From Streptosporangium subroseum (lineage in GTDB: Bacteria > Actinomycetota > Actinomycetes > Streptosporangiales > Streptosporangiaceae), in contig NZ_FZOD01000010.1 of the NCBI RefSeq assembly GCF_900188345.1, positions 1 to 64,000 of the forward strand: DNA of 64,000 nucleotides, in the 5' to 3' direction. The position numbers were made by a program, and so were the translations under genes. The notes beneath the pieces are model-generated. The model worked only from the letters and a program-made list of their open reading frames with translations, was not told the origin of the DNA and searched no databases. Below, piece after piece: positions 7,664 to 16,512 of the stretch (position 1 is its first letter; the number at the start of each line of letters is the position of its first letter).

Positions 7664-10600
7664 CTATTCGAAGATCGGGGTCAGTTCGCTCTCATAAGCG
7701 GGAGCATCGATGATCGAGACGCCGACGGCGGTTGCGGCGTAGACGTAGTGGCCATTGGGGTTCGCCGCTATTCCCAGGGCGTACGCACCGACCTTGATCG
7801 GTCTGGGCGAGACCCTGTGCTTCAACGTGTCGATGGCGAGGACGGCGTTCGACCAGCCGTTGGTGACGTATACCCAGCCACCTTCCGGGCTGACGGTGAT
7901 TCCCGACCAGCCGGTGACGTGGGTCCTTTTAGAAGCGGCATCGATGCTCAGGTCGAACGGTTTTCCGATGGTTTTTCCGGTCGCCGTGTCGATCACTGTG
8001 ACGCCTTCACCGGTGAAATTCCATATGCCGCCAGTGCTGACGTAGAGGCGGAGACCGTCCGGGCTGATCGCCAGCCCTCCTGGACGGTTGGCGACAGGGA
8101 TGGGTTTCCCCACGTTCGTGTTCGTGGCCGTGTCGATGACGGACACCTGGTTCGAGCCGCTGTCGGCGACGTAGACGCGATGGCCGTCCGGGCTGACCAC
8201 GAGTCCCTTGGGCGCCTGGCCGACGGGAATCGACTGCCCGATGGTCGTGTTCGTGGCCGTGTCGATCACGGACACGGTGCCGGATTCGCTGTTCGAGACA
8301 TATACGCGCTTGCCGTCCGGAGCCACGGCGACGTCCGCGGGCCTCTTGCCCACGGGGATCGGCTTCCCGACGGCCGTGTTCGACTCGAGGTCGACCACCC
8401 TGACCGTGTTGGTGTCATGGCGGGTGACATAGGCACGGCGGCCATCCGGGGTGACTGCCATCTGGTAGAAGGCCTGGTAGCCGTTTCCGAGGACGATCGG
8501 CTGCCCGACAGTGAGGTTCGTAGCGGTGTCGACCGTCCACATCCGCGTCCCGCCGGAAGCGATGATGTCGCCGATGACATACAGGCGGCGACCGTCCGGA
8601 CTTGCGGCGACGGAGGTCAACAAAACGGGAACCCGGTCGTAGAAGGCGATGGTCGAGCCTGCAAACACCATCGCGAACATAAGGGCCAGTACGACGAGGA
8701 AGCCGACGCGACCGTTCGAGCGTGAGGGACTGGCCGGCTGCGACGCCGCGATGGTGTCCTGCGCGGAGGGTCGTGCGGTTGGATCGGCCACGCGCAGCCA
8801 CAGGCCGGCGGCCAGAAGTAGCAGCAGCGTGCATCCGAACCCGACGACCTCGTTGAGTTCCAACAACTCGCTGCCCCGGACGAGCGCGAAGCCGGTGGCG
8901 AAGATCGCCGTGCCGCCGGCTATCCAGCCCCCGAGCAGCGAGAGCTCCAGTCGACGCGAGGCCGAGGTGACCGCGCCCGCCGGCAGGAAGAGCGCGAGCA
9001 CCGCCACCACGAAGAACGGCGCGACCCAGACCTGTAGGTTCTCGCCCATCCGTTTCGCGGCAGCCACCTCCGCCAACTGGCCGAGCAGGAGCGATGCCCC
9101 GAAGAAGGCAAGGACGAACACGCTCCGCCTGACGGGGGCCCGGGGCATGGCGAGTACGAAGCGCACGGCCGGGTCCCGCCACAACGCGAGCCCGGCGCAG
9201 AAGGCCGCCAGGAGCAGGATCGCGTATCCCACGGGCTCGACCCAGAGTCTGCCACCGAAGTCCGGGTCCAATTTGAAATCACCGGCGAAGAACGCCAGGC
9301 CCCATACAGATGCGGCACCCGCGCCGATCAGGAACCCCGGCCCGATGAGAGATCTCGTCCGCGGCAGGAGCGTCAGCGCGGCTGCGACCACGGCCAGCAT
9401 CGCCATGCCGGCCGTGTACCACGCCATGATCGCCCCGGCGCCCGCCGGGTGGCTGAAGAAGGAAGCGTCGTCGATCATGGCGGACTCCGCGAGGGAGCCG
9501 TGCCATGCCGCTTCCCCCACGGCCAGCAGCACCCCGGCCAAGACCGCCAGGACCCCGGCCACCACCTGGATGTGCCGCCCCACCGCCCGGACGGCGCGCA
9601 TCGCCTTTCCGGGCCGCCCGGCCGAGACCATCGCGGACCGCGATTCCTTGCCCCCGGCACTCTCCGTCGACGCCGATCCGACTTCGGCACCCGCTGTGAC
9701 GACGTCTCCGGGGGAATCGACGGTGAGGCTCGCATCGGCCGGGGATGTCATGAGGTCCGCGTCGGCCCCGGGATGCTCCGTGGATGCTGTGACCTCCACG
9801 ACATCCACGGGATGCTCCGTGGATGTCACGGCATCCGCAACGGCCGGGAAACGCTCAGGGGGTGCCACGGGATCTGCGCCTGATGGGAAAGGTTCCGGGT
9901 CCGGGGACGTCACGGCGTCCGCGGCCACCGACGGTGCCGGTATCGGTCCTGCTACCTGTGGCTCAGGGACGCGCGGAGAGTCGGACGGACGCTCGGTGAG
10001 GGACCGCAGCCGAACCGAGGCCGCGGTCGAGACGAGCTTGCTGTCATCGTCGACCAGGCGTTCGATCTCGTCGCGCACGGCGGTGCGCACGACGTCGTTG
10101 CCGATCCGGTGGAGACGAGTGAGCCCCTCCAGTGCGCCGAGCCGATCCGACGCGATCGGACTGCCGAGCGCGTTGCGCAGATGCGTCGGCAGGGACCAGT
10201 TGATGTTCTGGGCGATGACGATGCGACCCTCGACGTCGTCCTGTTTCTTGGGCCGCTGCTGCGGCATCTCCTCCACCACGCGCTCGTGCACGTAGCTGTA
10301 CAGCTCGTCGACGGTGATGTCCCCGTCCCCGTCCAGATCGGCCTGGCCGTTCCTCAGGCCCTCCACCAGGTAGCGGGTGAACACCGACTGCGCCGCCTCG
10401 CCGTGCAGCCGGTTGCCCTCGAAGGAGTACTGGGTGGAGTCGGAGGCGGTCAGGACGGTGCGCCCCCGGCCACGGAACCGTTCCAGAGAATGCACGTCGG
10501 GGTCGCCCTTCGCCAGGTGTCCCGACGGAAAGGCACCGCTGTAGCAGCAGTCGAGGATCAGGACCTTCTGCCGGGAGGCGCACCCCTCCATCGCATGGTC

Positions 10601-10936
10601 GATCTGCTCGGCGGAGAGCGACGTGAACAGAAGGCTGTCTCGGCGCGTGTTGGCCATCGCCAGGAACAGCCGGCCGTTGTCGTCCTTGAGACCATGGCCG
10701 GTGAAGTACAGCAACGTCAGGTCGTCCCGCCGCCGGTCCCGATACAGGTCGCCGATGGCCTCGCCCACCCGGTGGTGCGGCTCGTTGATCAACGCGGTGA
10801 CCTCGAAACCGGCGATTTGGGGGTCCCGCAGGACAGCGGCGAACGACTCCGCGTCGTGCGCGGGAGATGTCAACCGTCGTAGTCCGGGATCCTGATATGC
10901 GTAGCTGGCGATCACCAGCGCCAGTCGCCGTCCCAT
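7664..10936 (-). CDS. Caspase-family protease with EF-hand, ~9 membrane spans and YVTN beta-propeller
   Basis: A 1,090-residue protein. Residues 1-245 form a caspase-like (C14) peptidase with His81 (YFTGHG) and Cys131 (LDCCYSG). A textbook EF-hand loop (DLDGDGDITVDE, 200-211) suggests calcium control, as in metacaspases. Then follow a short helical region (SDRLGALEGL), an acidic and proline-rich linker (about 315-465), about nine hydrophobic helices, and at the end at least five YVTN propeller repeats (units like PDGKRVYVSNSESGTVSVID). Odd membrane topology would put the protease inside and the propeller outside. ATG 10936 is four bases from the stop of the EACC1-like gene, so the two are an operon. 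Likely a regulated suicide or signalling protease; the trigger is unknown. Confidence 0.88.
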   Translation of the reverse strand: MGRRLALVIASYAYQDPGLRRLTSPAHDAESFAAVLRDPQIAGFEVTALINEPHHRVGEAIGDLYRDRRRDDLTLLYFTGHGLKDDNGRLFLAMANTRRDSLLFTSLSAEQIDHAMEGCASRQKVLILDCCYSGAFPSGHLAKGDPDVHSLERFRGRGRTVLTASDSTQYSFEGNRLHGEAAQSVFTRYLVEGLRNGQADLDGDGDITVDELYSYVHERVVEEMPQQRPKKQDDVEGRIVIAQNINWSLPTHLRNALGSPIASDRLGALEGLTRLHRIGNDVVRTAVRDEIERLVDDDSKLVSTAASVRLRSLTERPSDSPRVPEPQVAGPIPAPSVAADAVTSPDPEPFPSGADPVAPPERFPAVADAVTSTEHPVDVVEVTASTEHPGADADLMTSPADASLTVDSPGDVVTAGAEVGSASTESAGGKESRSAMVSAGRPGKAMRAVRAVGRHIQVVAGVLAVLAGVLLAVGEAAWHGSLAESAMIDDASFFSHPAGAGAIMAWYTAGMAMLAVVAAALTLLPRTRSLIGPGFLIGAGAASVWGLAFFAGDFKLDPDFGGRLWVEPVGYAILLLAAFCAGLALWRDPAVRFVLAMPRAPVRRSVFVLAFFGASLLLGQLAEVAAAKRMGENLQVWVAPFFVVAVLALFLPAGAVTSASRRLELSLLGGWIAGGTAIFATGFALVRGSELLELNEVVGFGCTLLLLLAAGLWLRVADPTARPSAQDTIAASQPASPSRSNGRVGFLVVLALMFAMVFAGSTIAFYDRVPVLLTSVAASPDGRRLYVIGDIIASGGTRMWTVDTATNLTVGQPIVLGNGYQAFYQMAVTPDGRRAYVTRHDTNTVRVVDLESNTAVGKPIPVGKRPADVAVAPDGKRVYVSNSESGTVSVIDTATNTTIGQSIPVGQAPKGLVVSPDGHRVYVADSGSNQVSVIDTATNTNVGKPIPVANRPGGLAISPDGLRLYVSTGGIWNFTGEGVTVIDTATGKTIGKPFDLSIDAASKRTHVTGWSGITVSPEGGWVYVTNGWSNAVLAIDTLKHRVSPRPIKVGAYALGIAANPNGHYVYAATAVGVSIIDAPAYESELTPIFE

Positions 10937-10940
10937 GGAA

Positions 10941-11345
10941 CTATCGCTTCGAATGGCGGCGCAGATACGCGTCGACGATATCGCGCTGCTGGTCGGCCGA
11001 CGCCCGCTCCAACTCGATGGTGTCTCCATCGATGGTCACTGAAACCCGGTGCCTCCCAGACTGGCGGCCGAGCCAGTCCCGCACAGTCTCGATCAATGCG
11101 GTGAAGACCCCGCCGGAGACGCTCAGCGCGACCACGATCGCCCCCAGCGTCACCGGATCGCTGCCCTTCGCGCCCGCTGGGACCACGTCATCCGCCGCCC
11201 AGCCGATCGACTCCACGTCGAGCTCGGCGAGTTCGGTGCGCAACTGCCTGGTAAGCCGCTCGACTTCCTCCGGCTCCACATCTGCGTCAGGAACGACAAC
11301 CAGCGCCAAGCGGAGATCCTCGCCCGCACCTATGTCGCTACTCAT
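10941..11345 (-). CDS. Effector-associated constant component EACC1-like protein
   Basis: A 134-residue protein. The N-terminal strand/helix region (LRLALVVVPDADVEPEEVERL) is followed by the hallmark DPVTLGAIVVALSVSGG membrane-like helix (about 63-88), then DWLGR and a small beta hairpin (VTIDGDTIELE) with a helical tail. This layout matches the EACC1 family named by Aravind and colleagues in actinobacterial conflict systems, where it is coded next to caspase or trypsin-like effectors. Here it directly precedes a caspase-like gene by four bases. ATG 11345 is the only sensible start. EACC1 probably links the effector to the membrane or to a partner; its molecular action is not established. Confidence 0.75.
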   Translation of the reverse strand: MSSDIGAGEDLRLALVVVPDADVEPEEVERLTRQLRTELAELDVESIGWAADDVVPAGAKGSDPVTLGAIVVALSVSGGVFTALIETVRDWLGRQSGRHRVSVTIDGDTIELERASADQQRDIVDAYLRRHSKR

Positions 11346-11754
11346 GCGCGTCTCACCTCATAGGAACGGCAATCCACGCTCGATCATCCTCTTGGCCGAC
11401 CGGCACTGGCAAGGGGCAAGGATCCCTGAATTTTTCAGTGCCAAAATACTCTTTGAGTACATAAGTCGCTAATTTAATACGAAAGGTAATTTTTCTCTCA
11501 TAGTTATGGCTTTTGCCCCTTAGTCCCGTGAGCAGGATGAAAACGATCGGTCGATCCCGTCCGGGTGCCGACTGATTTGGTTAAAGCGAAATCAACGATA
11601 TGACCGCGAAAAATCCCCGGTTCCGGTGCGATGCCGGATTCGCCGTGACAGCGGCGGCGAATGCTGCCTACTATCGCGATCCGGCACCGGATGCTGTCAC
11701 CGTCCGGGTGAGGCACGCGTGGTGCTCGTGAGATGCCCGTGGAGGCATTCCACC
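11346..11754. promoter_or_regulatory. Divergent AT-rich spacer upstream of the EACC1/caspase operon
   Basis: About 400 bases without a gene. The segment 11430-11515 is markedly AT-rich for this genome (for example CTAATTTAATACGAAAGG) and is the likely promoter zone of the minus-strand EACC1-caspase operon. The right half leads to the GTG start of the VOC gene at 11755. No operator or RNA element was recognised. Confidence 0.35.
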
Positions 11755-12141
11755 GTGTCAGTCGAACTGAACCACACCATCGTCAGGGCCCGTGACAGGC
11801 GGGCTTCCGCCGAGTTCACGGCCACCATCCTGGGCTTGGAGGTCGGAGCGCCCTTCGGCCCGTTCCTTCCCGTGGTGACCGCCAACGGCGTCACCCTGGA
11901 CTTCGCGAACAGCGACCCGGATGAGATCGTCCCGCAGCACTACGCGTTTCTGGTGTCCGAGGAGGACTTCGACGCGATCTTCCAGCGGATCCGGCAGGCC
12001 GGGCTCACCTACTACGCCGATCCGTCCCGCAGCCGCCCAGGAGAGATCAACCGCAACGACGGCGGGCGCGGCGCCTACTTCGAGGACCCCGACGGCCACT
12101 TCCTGGAGATCCTCACCCGCCCCTACGGCAGCGGCGGGTGA
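11755..12141 (+). CDS. VOC (glyoxalase/bleomycin-resistance superfamily) protein
   Basis: A 128-residue protein with the paired beta-alpha-beta-beta-beta fold of the vicinal oxygen chelate superfamily. The opening ELNHTIVRARD carries the first metal-ligand histidine, and the ending GAYFEDPDGHFLEIL is the typical second-half signature with the glutamate ligand. Such proteins are metal-dependent dioxygenases, glyoxalases or drug-binding proteins; the substrate cannot be read from sequence. The GTG at 11755 is chosen because the fold begins there; the longer upstream frame is not conserved. The last codons and stop lie in the first unit of a 32-base tandem repeat. Confidence 0.8.
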   Translation: MSVELNHTIVRARDRRASAEFTATILGLEVGAPFGPFLPVVTANGVTLDFANSDPDEIVPQHYAFLVSEEDFDAIFQRIRQAGLTYYADPSRSRPGEINRNDGGRGAYFEDPDGHFLEILTRPYGSGG

Positions 12142-12222
12142 GGAACAGTCCCCGTGAGGGCAGCGGCTGATGAGGAACAGTCCCCGTGAGGGCAGCGGCG
12201 GGTGATGAATAGTCCTCGTGAG
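12127..12222. repeat. 32-base tandem repeat, three units
   Basis: Three adjoining 32-base units begin at 12127, 12159 and 12191, each starting GGCAGCGGC and ending AGTCCYCGTGAG. The first unit contains the stop codon of the VOC gene. Units 1 and 2 are nearly identical and unit 3 has a few more changes. There are no spacers, so this is a minisatellite and not a CRISPR array. It may have grown by replication slippage. Confidence 0.85.
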
Positions 12223-12275
12223 GCAGGGGCCACCGCCGCTCCGTTCACGGGGCGAAAGCGGACGAGCCGCCGGTC

Positions 12276-13985
12276 TCACCGTACGGGGCGCTCGCGGTTT
12301 CCCAGCCGGTCGGCGGCGATCCGCCTGATGACGACGCGCTGGACTTTGCCGGTGGCCGTCCTGGGCAGCTCGTCGAGCACCAGCACCTCGCGAGGGCGTT
12401 TGAAGGGGGCCAGTTCAGCGCGGCAGAACGCGATCAGCTCGCCGGTGTCCACCTGCCGCCCGGCGGCGGGGACGACGCAGGCGACGGGTTTCTCCAGACC
12501 GTCCCCGTCGGTGTAGGCGACCACCGCGCACTCGGCGACCGATTCGTGCTGGAGGAGCCGGGCCTCGACCTCCATGGGCGACACCCAGATGCCGCCCGCT
12601 TTGATCATGTCGTTGGAGCGGCCGAGGCAGGTGTAGAAGCCGTCGTCGGAACGGGTGTAGGTGTCACCGGTGCGCAGCCACTCACCCTGGAAGACCTGCC
12701 GGGTGACGGCGGTTCGGCACCAGTAACCGGTGGCGATGGAGTCGCCGCGGACGTACAGGTTGCCCGGCTCGTCATCCTTGACCGGGGAACCCTCCTCGTC
12801 CAGCAGCCTGGCCTCGTAGCCCGGCACGACCGTGCCCGAGGTGCCCGGCCTCACCGCTCCCGGCCGGTTGGAGATGAAGATGTGCAGGGCCTCGGTGGAG
12901 CCGAGACCGTCGATGATGTCCACGCCGTAGCGGGCCGTGAACCTGCGGTGGATCTCCGCGGGGAGGGCCTCACCCGCGGAGACGGCCAGCCGTACGGAGG
13001 TGAAGGCCTCGGCGGGCGCGTCGGCGGCGAGCAGCGCGGCGAAGAACGACGGCCCGGCGAAGAACAGCGTCGGCCGGTCCTCGGCCAGTCGCGCCGCGAC
13101 GCCAGCCGGGGTGGCGCGGGCCGGGTCCAGGATCGTGGTCGCCCCCGCGGCGAGGGGAAAGAACATCGAGTTGCCCATGCCGTAGGCGAAGAACAGCCGG
13201 GCCACGGAGAAACACCGGTCGTCGGCCGCGATGCCCAGGACCTGGCTGCCGTAGGTCTCGCAGACGCTCTTGATGCCGTGGTGCCGGTGCATGGCCGCCT
13301 TCGGCGTCCCGGTCGTGCCCGAGGTGTACAGCCACAGCGCGGGCGAGTCGGCCCAGGTCTCGTACGGCTCCGCCGGGCCGGCCAGGCGGCCCTCGGCCAG
13401 GACGTCGGCCCAGGCCCGCACGTCGGGGCCGTCCTCGGCCTCGGACGCCAGGGCTCGCAGGGCGGTGTCGTCCTCCGCCTTGGTCAGCAGGCCGTCGGCC
13501 ACGATGAGGGCCTCGGTCTCCGGTGGCAGGACGCGCACGCCGGTGACGTCCTCCATCCTGGGAGGCGGGTCGCCGGCGATGATGAGGGTCTCGGCCTCGG
13601 GGGCGTGGGCGAGCGCCTCCCTGACGGCCGTCTCGAACTCCGGCGTCGTCACCACCACGCGAGCTCGGGCGTCGCGCAGGAGGATGTCGAGCTCGGCGCC
13701 GTTGTACATGGTGGACACCGGTACGGCCACCGCGCCCATCCGCATGACGGCGAGGATGGTGACGAGCGTCTCCGGCCGGTCGGACATGACCAGGAAGACC
13801 CGGTCCTCGGGTCTGACCCCGGCGGCGCCCAGGCCTGATGCGAACTCCCCGGCCCGCGCGGCGAGCTCGGCGTAGGTGAGGGTTCCGGCGGGTCCCGCGA
13901 CGGCGATCCGGTCGCCGTGGCCGGCCTCTACCTGGCGGTCCACGAGATAGACGCTGGCGTTGAACGACTCGGGCGCACCGGACAT
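12276..13985 (-). CDS. Benzoate-CoA ligase family protein
   Basis: A 569-residue acyl-adenylate-forming enzyme that would activate benzoate (or a related aromatic acid) to its CoA thioester in the cytoplasm. Visible motifs are the P-loop-like LYTSGTTGTPKAAMH, the A5-like DGLGSTE, the WLRTGD hinge region, and the C-terminal PRTATGKVQR with the catalytic lysine. The phrases MHRHHGIKSVCETYG and FFAYGMGN are typical of the benzoate-CoA ligase (BclA) branch. ATG 13985 has GGGGA seven bases upstream. Divergent to a PaaX-type regulator and followed at 15-18 kb by BoxB and BoxC, it should supply benzoyl-CoA to that pathway. Confidence 0.88.
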   Translation of the reverse strand: MSGAPESFNASVYLVDRQVEAGHGDRIAVAGPAGTLTYAELAARAGEFASGLGAAGVRPEDRVFLVMSDRPETLVTILAVMRMGAVAVPVSTMYNGAELDILLRDARARVVVTTPEFETAVREALAHAPEAETLIIAGDPPPRMEDVTGVRVLPPETEALIVADGLLTKAEDDTALRALASEAEDGPDVRAWADVLAEGRLAGPAEPYETWADSPALWLYTSGTTGTPKAAMHRHHGIKSVCETYGSQVLGIAADDRCFSVARLFFAYGMGNSMFFPLAAGATTILDPARATPAGVAARLAEDRPTLFFAGPSFFAALLAADAPAEAFTSVRLAVSAGEALPAEIHRRFTARYGVDIIDGLGSTEALHIFISNRPGAVRPGTSGTVVPGYEARLLDEEGSPVKDDEPGNLYVRGDSIATGYWCRTAVTRQVFQGEWLRTGDTYTRSDDGFYTCLGRSNDMIKAGGIWVSPMEVEARLLQHESVAECAVVAYTDGDGLEKPVACVVPAAGRQVDTGELIAFCRAELAPFKRPREVLVLDELPRTATGKVQRVVIRRIAADRLGNRERPVR

Positions 13986-14115
13986 GGTCGTCCCCATCTG
14001 TCGACGGAACATCGTAGGCAAATCTTCTACACAGAATTAATGTGCCGTCAATAACTTGTAGCATTGATGTGCTGGAATACTGTCCGGCAGTTTCGAGAGA
14101 GGAATCCAGTCGTCC
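13986..14115. promoter_or_regulatory. Divergent promoter region between benzoate-CoA ligase and the PaaX-type gene
   Basis: A 130-base AT-rich spacer containing TTCTACACAGAATTAATGTG (about 14026-14045) and CTTGTAGCATTG (about 14055). The CTAC...GTAG halves resemble the CTACGTATC...GATGATGTAG sequence upstream of boxC (about 18490-18516). A shared operator for the PaaX-type regulator is possible but not proven. Confidence 0.4.
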
Positions 14116-14982
14116 ATGCCCCGCGCACCGCACGAGCCGGCGACGGCCAGGCCGTCCTACTCCCGCCGCCACCAGGCGGGCTCCGGTAGCGCCCGGTCGC
14201 TGCTGCTCACCGTTCTGGGTGAGTACGTCCTGCCGCGCGTGGAGCCCGCGTGGACCTCGACGCTGCTGCACGTGCTGGGCGGGCTGGGCGTGGAGGAGAA
14301 GTCCACCCGCCAGTCCCTGGCCCGGATGGCCGCCGACGGGTGGATCGTCGCCGAGCGGTCCGGAAGAAGGGTCCGCTGGGCGCTGACCCCGCACGGACGC
14401 GAGCTCCTGACCGAGGGGGCCGAGCGCATCTACTCCTTCGGCCGCGACCGCGACTCCTGGGACGGCCGCTGGCTCGTGCTGATCGCCACCGTGCCGGAGA
14501 GCAGGAGAGAGCTCCGCCACCAGCTGCGCACGCGGTTGACCTGGGCCGGATTCGGCAGCCCCGCTCCCGGCATGTGGGTCAGCCCGCACGTGTCGCGCGA
14601 GGCCGAGGCCAAGCAGGTCGTCGAGCAGCTCGGCCTGGACGTGGCCGCGTTCTCCTTCAGCGGCCCCTACGCCGGCATCGGCTCCGAGCGCACCCTCGTG
14701 GAGCAGGCCTGGCACCTGGGCGACCTGGCCGCGGACTATGAGGATTTCATCCAGGAGTTCGCCGGACTCCGTCCCGAGCCCGGCGACCCGGCGCTGTTCG
14801 CCCAGATCCGTCTGGTGCACGACTGGCGACGTTTCCCGTCGCTGGACCCGCAGCTGCCTCCGGATCTGCTGCCGCCCGACTGGATCGGCATCCGCGCGGC
14901 CAACGTCTTCAACGATCTGCACCAGGCCTGGCACCAGAGCTCCCAGCGGCACTGGGACACGCTGTGCGCGGCCGAGGAGTGA
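14116..14982 (+). CDS. PaaX family transcriptional repressor
   Basis: A 288-residue regulator. The N-terminal winged helix (about 26-95; SARSLLLTVLGEYVLPR and STRQSLARMAADGW) is the PaaX type. The central domain (WLVLIATVPESRR... TWAGFGSPAPGMWVSP) and the C-terminal PaaX_C helices (HLGDLAADYEDF, LVHDWRRFP) are intact. PaaX proteins repress aromatic CoA catabolism and are released by the CoA thioester. Given its divergence from benzoate-CoA ligase and the box genes downstream, benzoyl-CoA or a related thioester is the likely signal. ATG 14116 begins just before the conserved fold. Confidence 0.87.
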   Translation: MPRAPHEPATARPSYSRRHQAGSGSARSLLLTVLGEYVLPRVEPAWTSTLLHVLGGLGVEEKSTRQSLARMAADGWIVAERSGRRVRWALTPHGRELLTEGAERIYSFGRDRDSWDGRWLVLIATVPESRRELRHQLRTRLTWAGFGSPAPGMWVSPHVSREAEAKQVVEQLGLDVAAFSFSGPYAGIGSERTLVEQAWHLGDLAADYEDFIQEFAGLRPEPGDPALFAQIRLVHDWRRFPSLDPQLPPDLLPPDWIGIRAANVFNDLHQAWHQSSQRHWDTLCAAEE

Positions 14983-15102
14983 CCACCTGATCCGTGTACG
15001 GAGCCCGAACGCGTGGGGCGTCCCGGGCCGAGTACGGACTACGGCGAGCGCCTCGAACACGGAGGACGTCCCGTAACGGAACCGCTCGGCGCGGGAGCGC
15101 CC

Positions 15103-16512
15103 TCAGAAGTGGACGTACTCGTAGTCGAGGGGCCGGTTGTTGATGCCGTTGCGGGGCGGCGCGACCCAGGCGGCGATCTTCCCCGGTTCGTAGACGGGAC
15201 GCATCAGCGACAGGACGTGGGTCTTGTCGTCGGGAGTGGGCAGCCATCGGTCCCGGCCCGCCTCCCACGCGACCCGGTCGAGGATCCGCCCGTCGGGAGT
15301 GACGTGGTGCCCGGCGAAGGCGCCGACCTGCCGGTTGAAGCCGATGTGCGGGAGATGCAGCGCCGCGTCGATGCCGTGGCCGGTCAGGATGCGGTTCCAG
15401 CGGGTGATGCCGGTGCCGCAGTCGGCGATGTACTCACCGCGCAGGTCCGCGTTGAGCGCGGTCAGCGCCGGGAGCCGGAGGTTGGCGATGCGGCCGTTCT
15501 CGACGTGCTGGACGGTGGCGACGGCCTCGGTCAGCAGGTGGTCGTCCCCGCGGCGTTCCTCCTGCCAGCGGCCCTTGAGCCCGGCGGTGAAGTAGTTGGC
15601 CACGTTGGTGGAGGTCTCGCCGCCGAACAGGTCGAGGCTGACGCTGTAGTGGAAGTTGACGTACTTCTGGATAACGTCGAGCGGGATGCCGCCGAAACGG
15701 CCGATGTCGTCGGTGTTGTGCTCGCGCATCAGCTGGGCGGTGCGCTCGACCACCCGGTCCACGCCGGTGGTGCCCACGAACATGTGGTGGGCCTCCTCCT
15801 TCAGCATGAACTCGCACGTACGGCTCAGCGGGTCGAAGGCCGACTCCTTGAGCGTGCCGAGCTGATACTTGCCGTCGCGGTCGGTGAAGTAGGTGAACAT
15901 GTAGAACGACAGCCAGTCGGGGGTCTCCTCGTTGAACGCGCCCAGGATGCGCGGGGAGTCCTCGCTGCCGGAGTTGCGCAGCAGCAGCGCGTCGGCCTCG
16001 TCCCGTCCGGTGCGGCCGAAGTAGGCGTGCAGCAGATAGACCATCGCCCAGAGGTGACGGCCCTCCTCCACGTTGACCTGGAACAGGTTGCGCAGGTCGT
16101 ACAGCGAGGGGGCGCTCAGCCCGAGTCGGCGCTGCTGCTCCACCGAGGCGGGTTCGGTGTCGCCCTGCACCACGATGAGCCGCTGCAGCTCGGCCCGGTA
16201 TTCTCCCGGCACCTGCTGCCAGACCGGCCGGCCCATGTTCTGGCCGAAGGCGATGCGCCGGTCGGGGTCGCGCTCAGCCAGGAAGATCCCCCATCGATAC
16301 TCGGGCAGTGCGACATGGCCGAAGTGGGCCCAGCCCTCCCGGCCCACGTCGATGGCGGTGCGCAGGTAGACGTCCTGGGTGGGCAGGGTGGGACCCATCT
16401 CGCCCCACCACCGCAGGAACCTGGGCTGCCAGGACTCCAGCGCCCGCTGCAACCGCCGGTCGCCGGACAGGTCGACGTTGTTGGGGATGCGCTCGGTGTA
16501 GTCGATGGACAT
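15103..16512 (-). CDS. boxB: Benzoyl-CoA 2,3-epoxidase subunit BoxB
   Basis: A 469-residue class I di-iron oxygenase, full length for BoxB. With the reductase BoxA it converts benzoyl-CoA to 2,3-epoxybenzoyl-CoA using O2 and NADPH. Iron-ligand type motifs are in NVEEGRHLWAM and FMLKEEAHHMF; the start MSIDYTERIPNNVDLS and the region YRWGIFLAERDP are characteristic of the family. ATG 16512 follows GGAGG and sits one base after the stop of a 46-codon leader ORF. That leader was apparently formed by duplication of this very start region. No boxA gene is in the window, so the electron supply must come from elsewhere. Confidence 0.93.
   Translation of the reverse strand: MSIDYTERIPNNVDLSGDRRLQRALESWQPRFLRWWGEMGPTLPTQDVYLRTAIDVGREGWAHFGHVALPEYRWGIFLAERDPDRRIAFGQNMGRPVWQQVPGEYRAELQRLIVVQGDTEPASVEQQRRLGLSAPSLYDLRNLFQVNVEEGRHLWAMVYLLHAYFGRTGRDEADALLLRNSGSEDSPRILGAFNEETPDWLSFYMFTYFTDRDGKYQLGTLKESAFDPLSRTCEFMLKEEAHHMFVGTTGVDRVVERTAQLMREHNTDDIGRFGGIPLDVIQKYVNFHYSVSLDLFGGETSTNVANYFTAGLKGRWQEERRGDDHLLTEAVATVQHVENGRIANLRLPALTALNADLRGEYIADCGTGITRWNRILTGHGIDAALHLPHIGFNRQVGAFAGHHVTPDGRILDRVAWEAGRDRWLPTPDDKTHVLSLMRPVYEPGKIAAWVAPPRNGINNRPLDYEYVHF

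Noticed and set aside
8649..10295. 548-codon plus-strand frame over the caspase gene
   Set aside because: Rich in Ser, Ala, Pro and Thr with no recognisable domain; the minus strand encodes clear caspase, membrane and linker segments.
12127..12222. Possible CRISPR array
   Set aside because: The 32-base units are directly adjacent without spacers and no cas gene is near.
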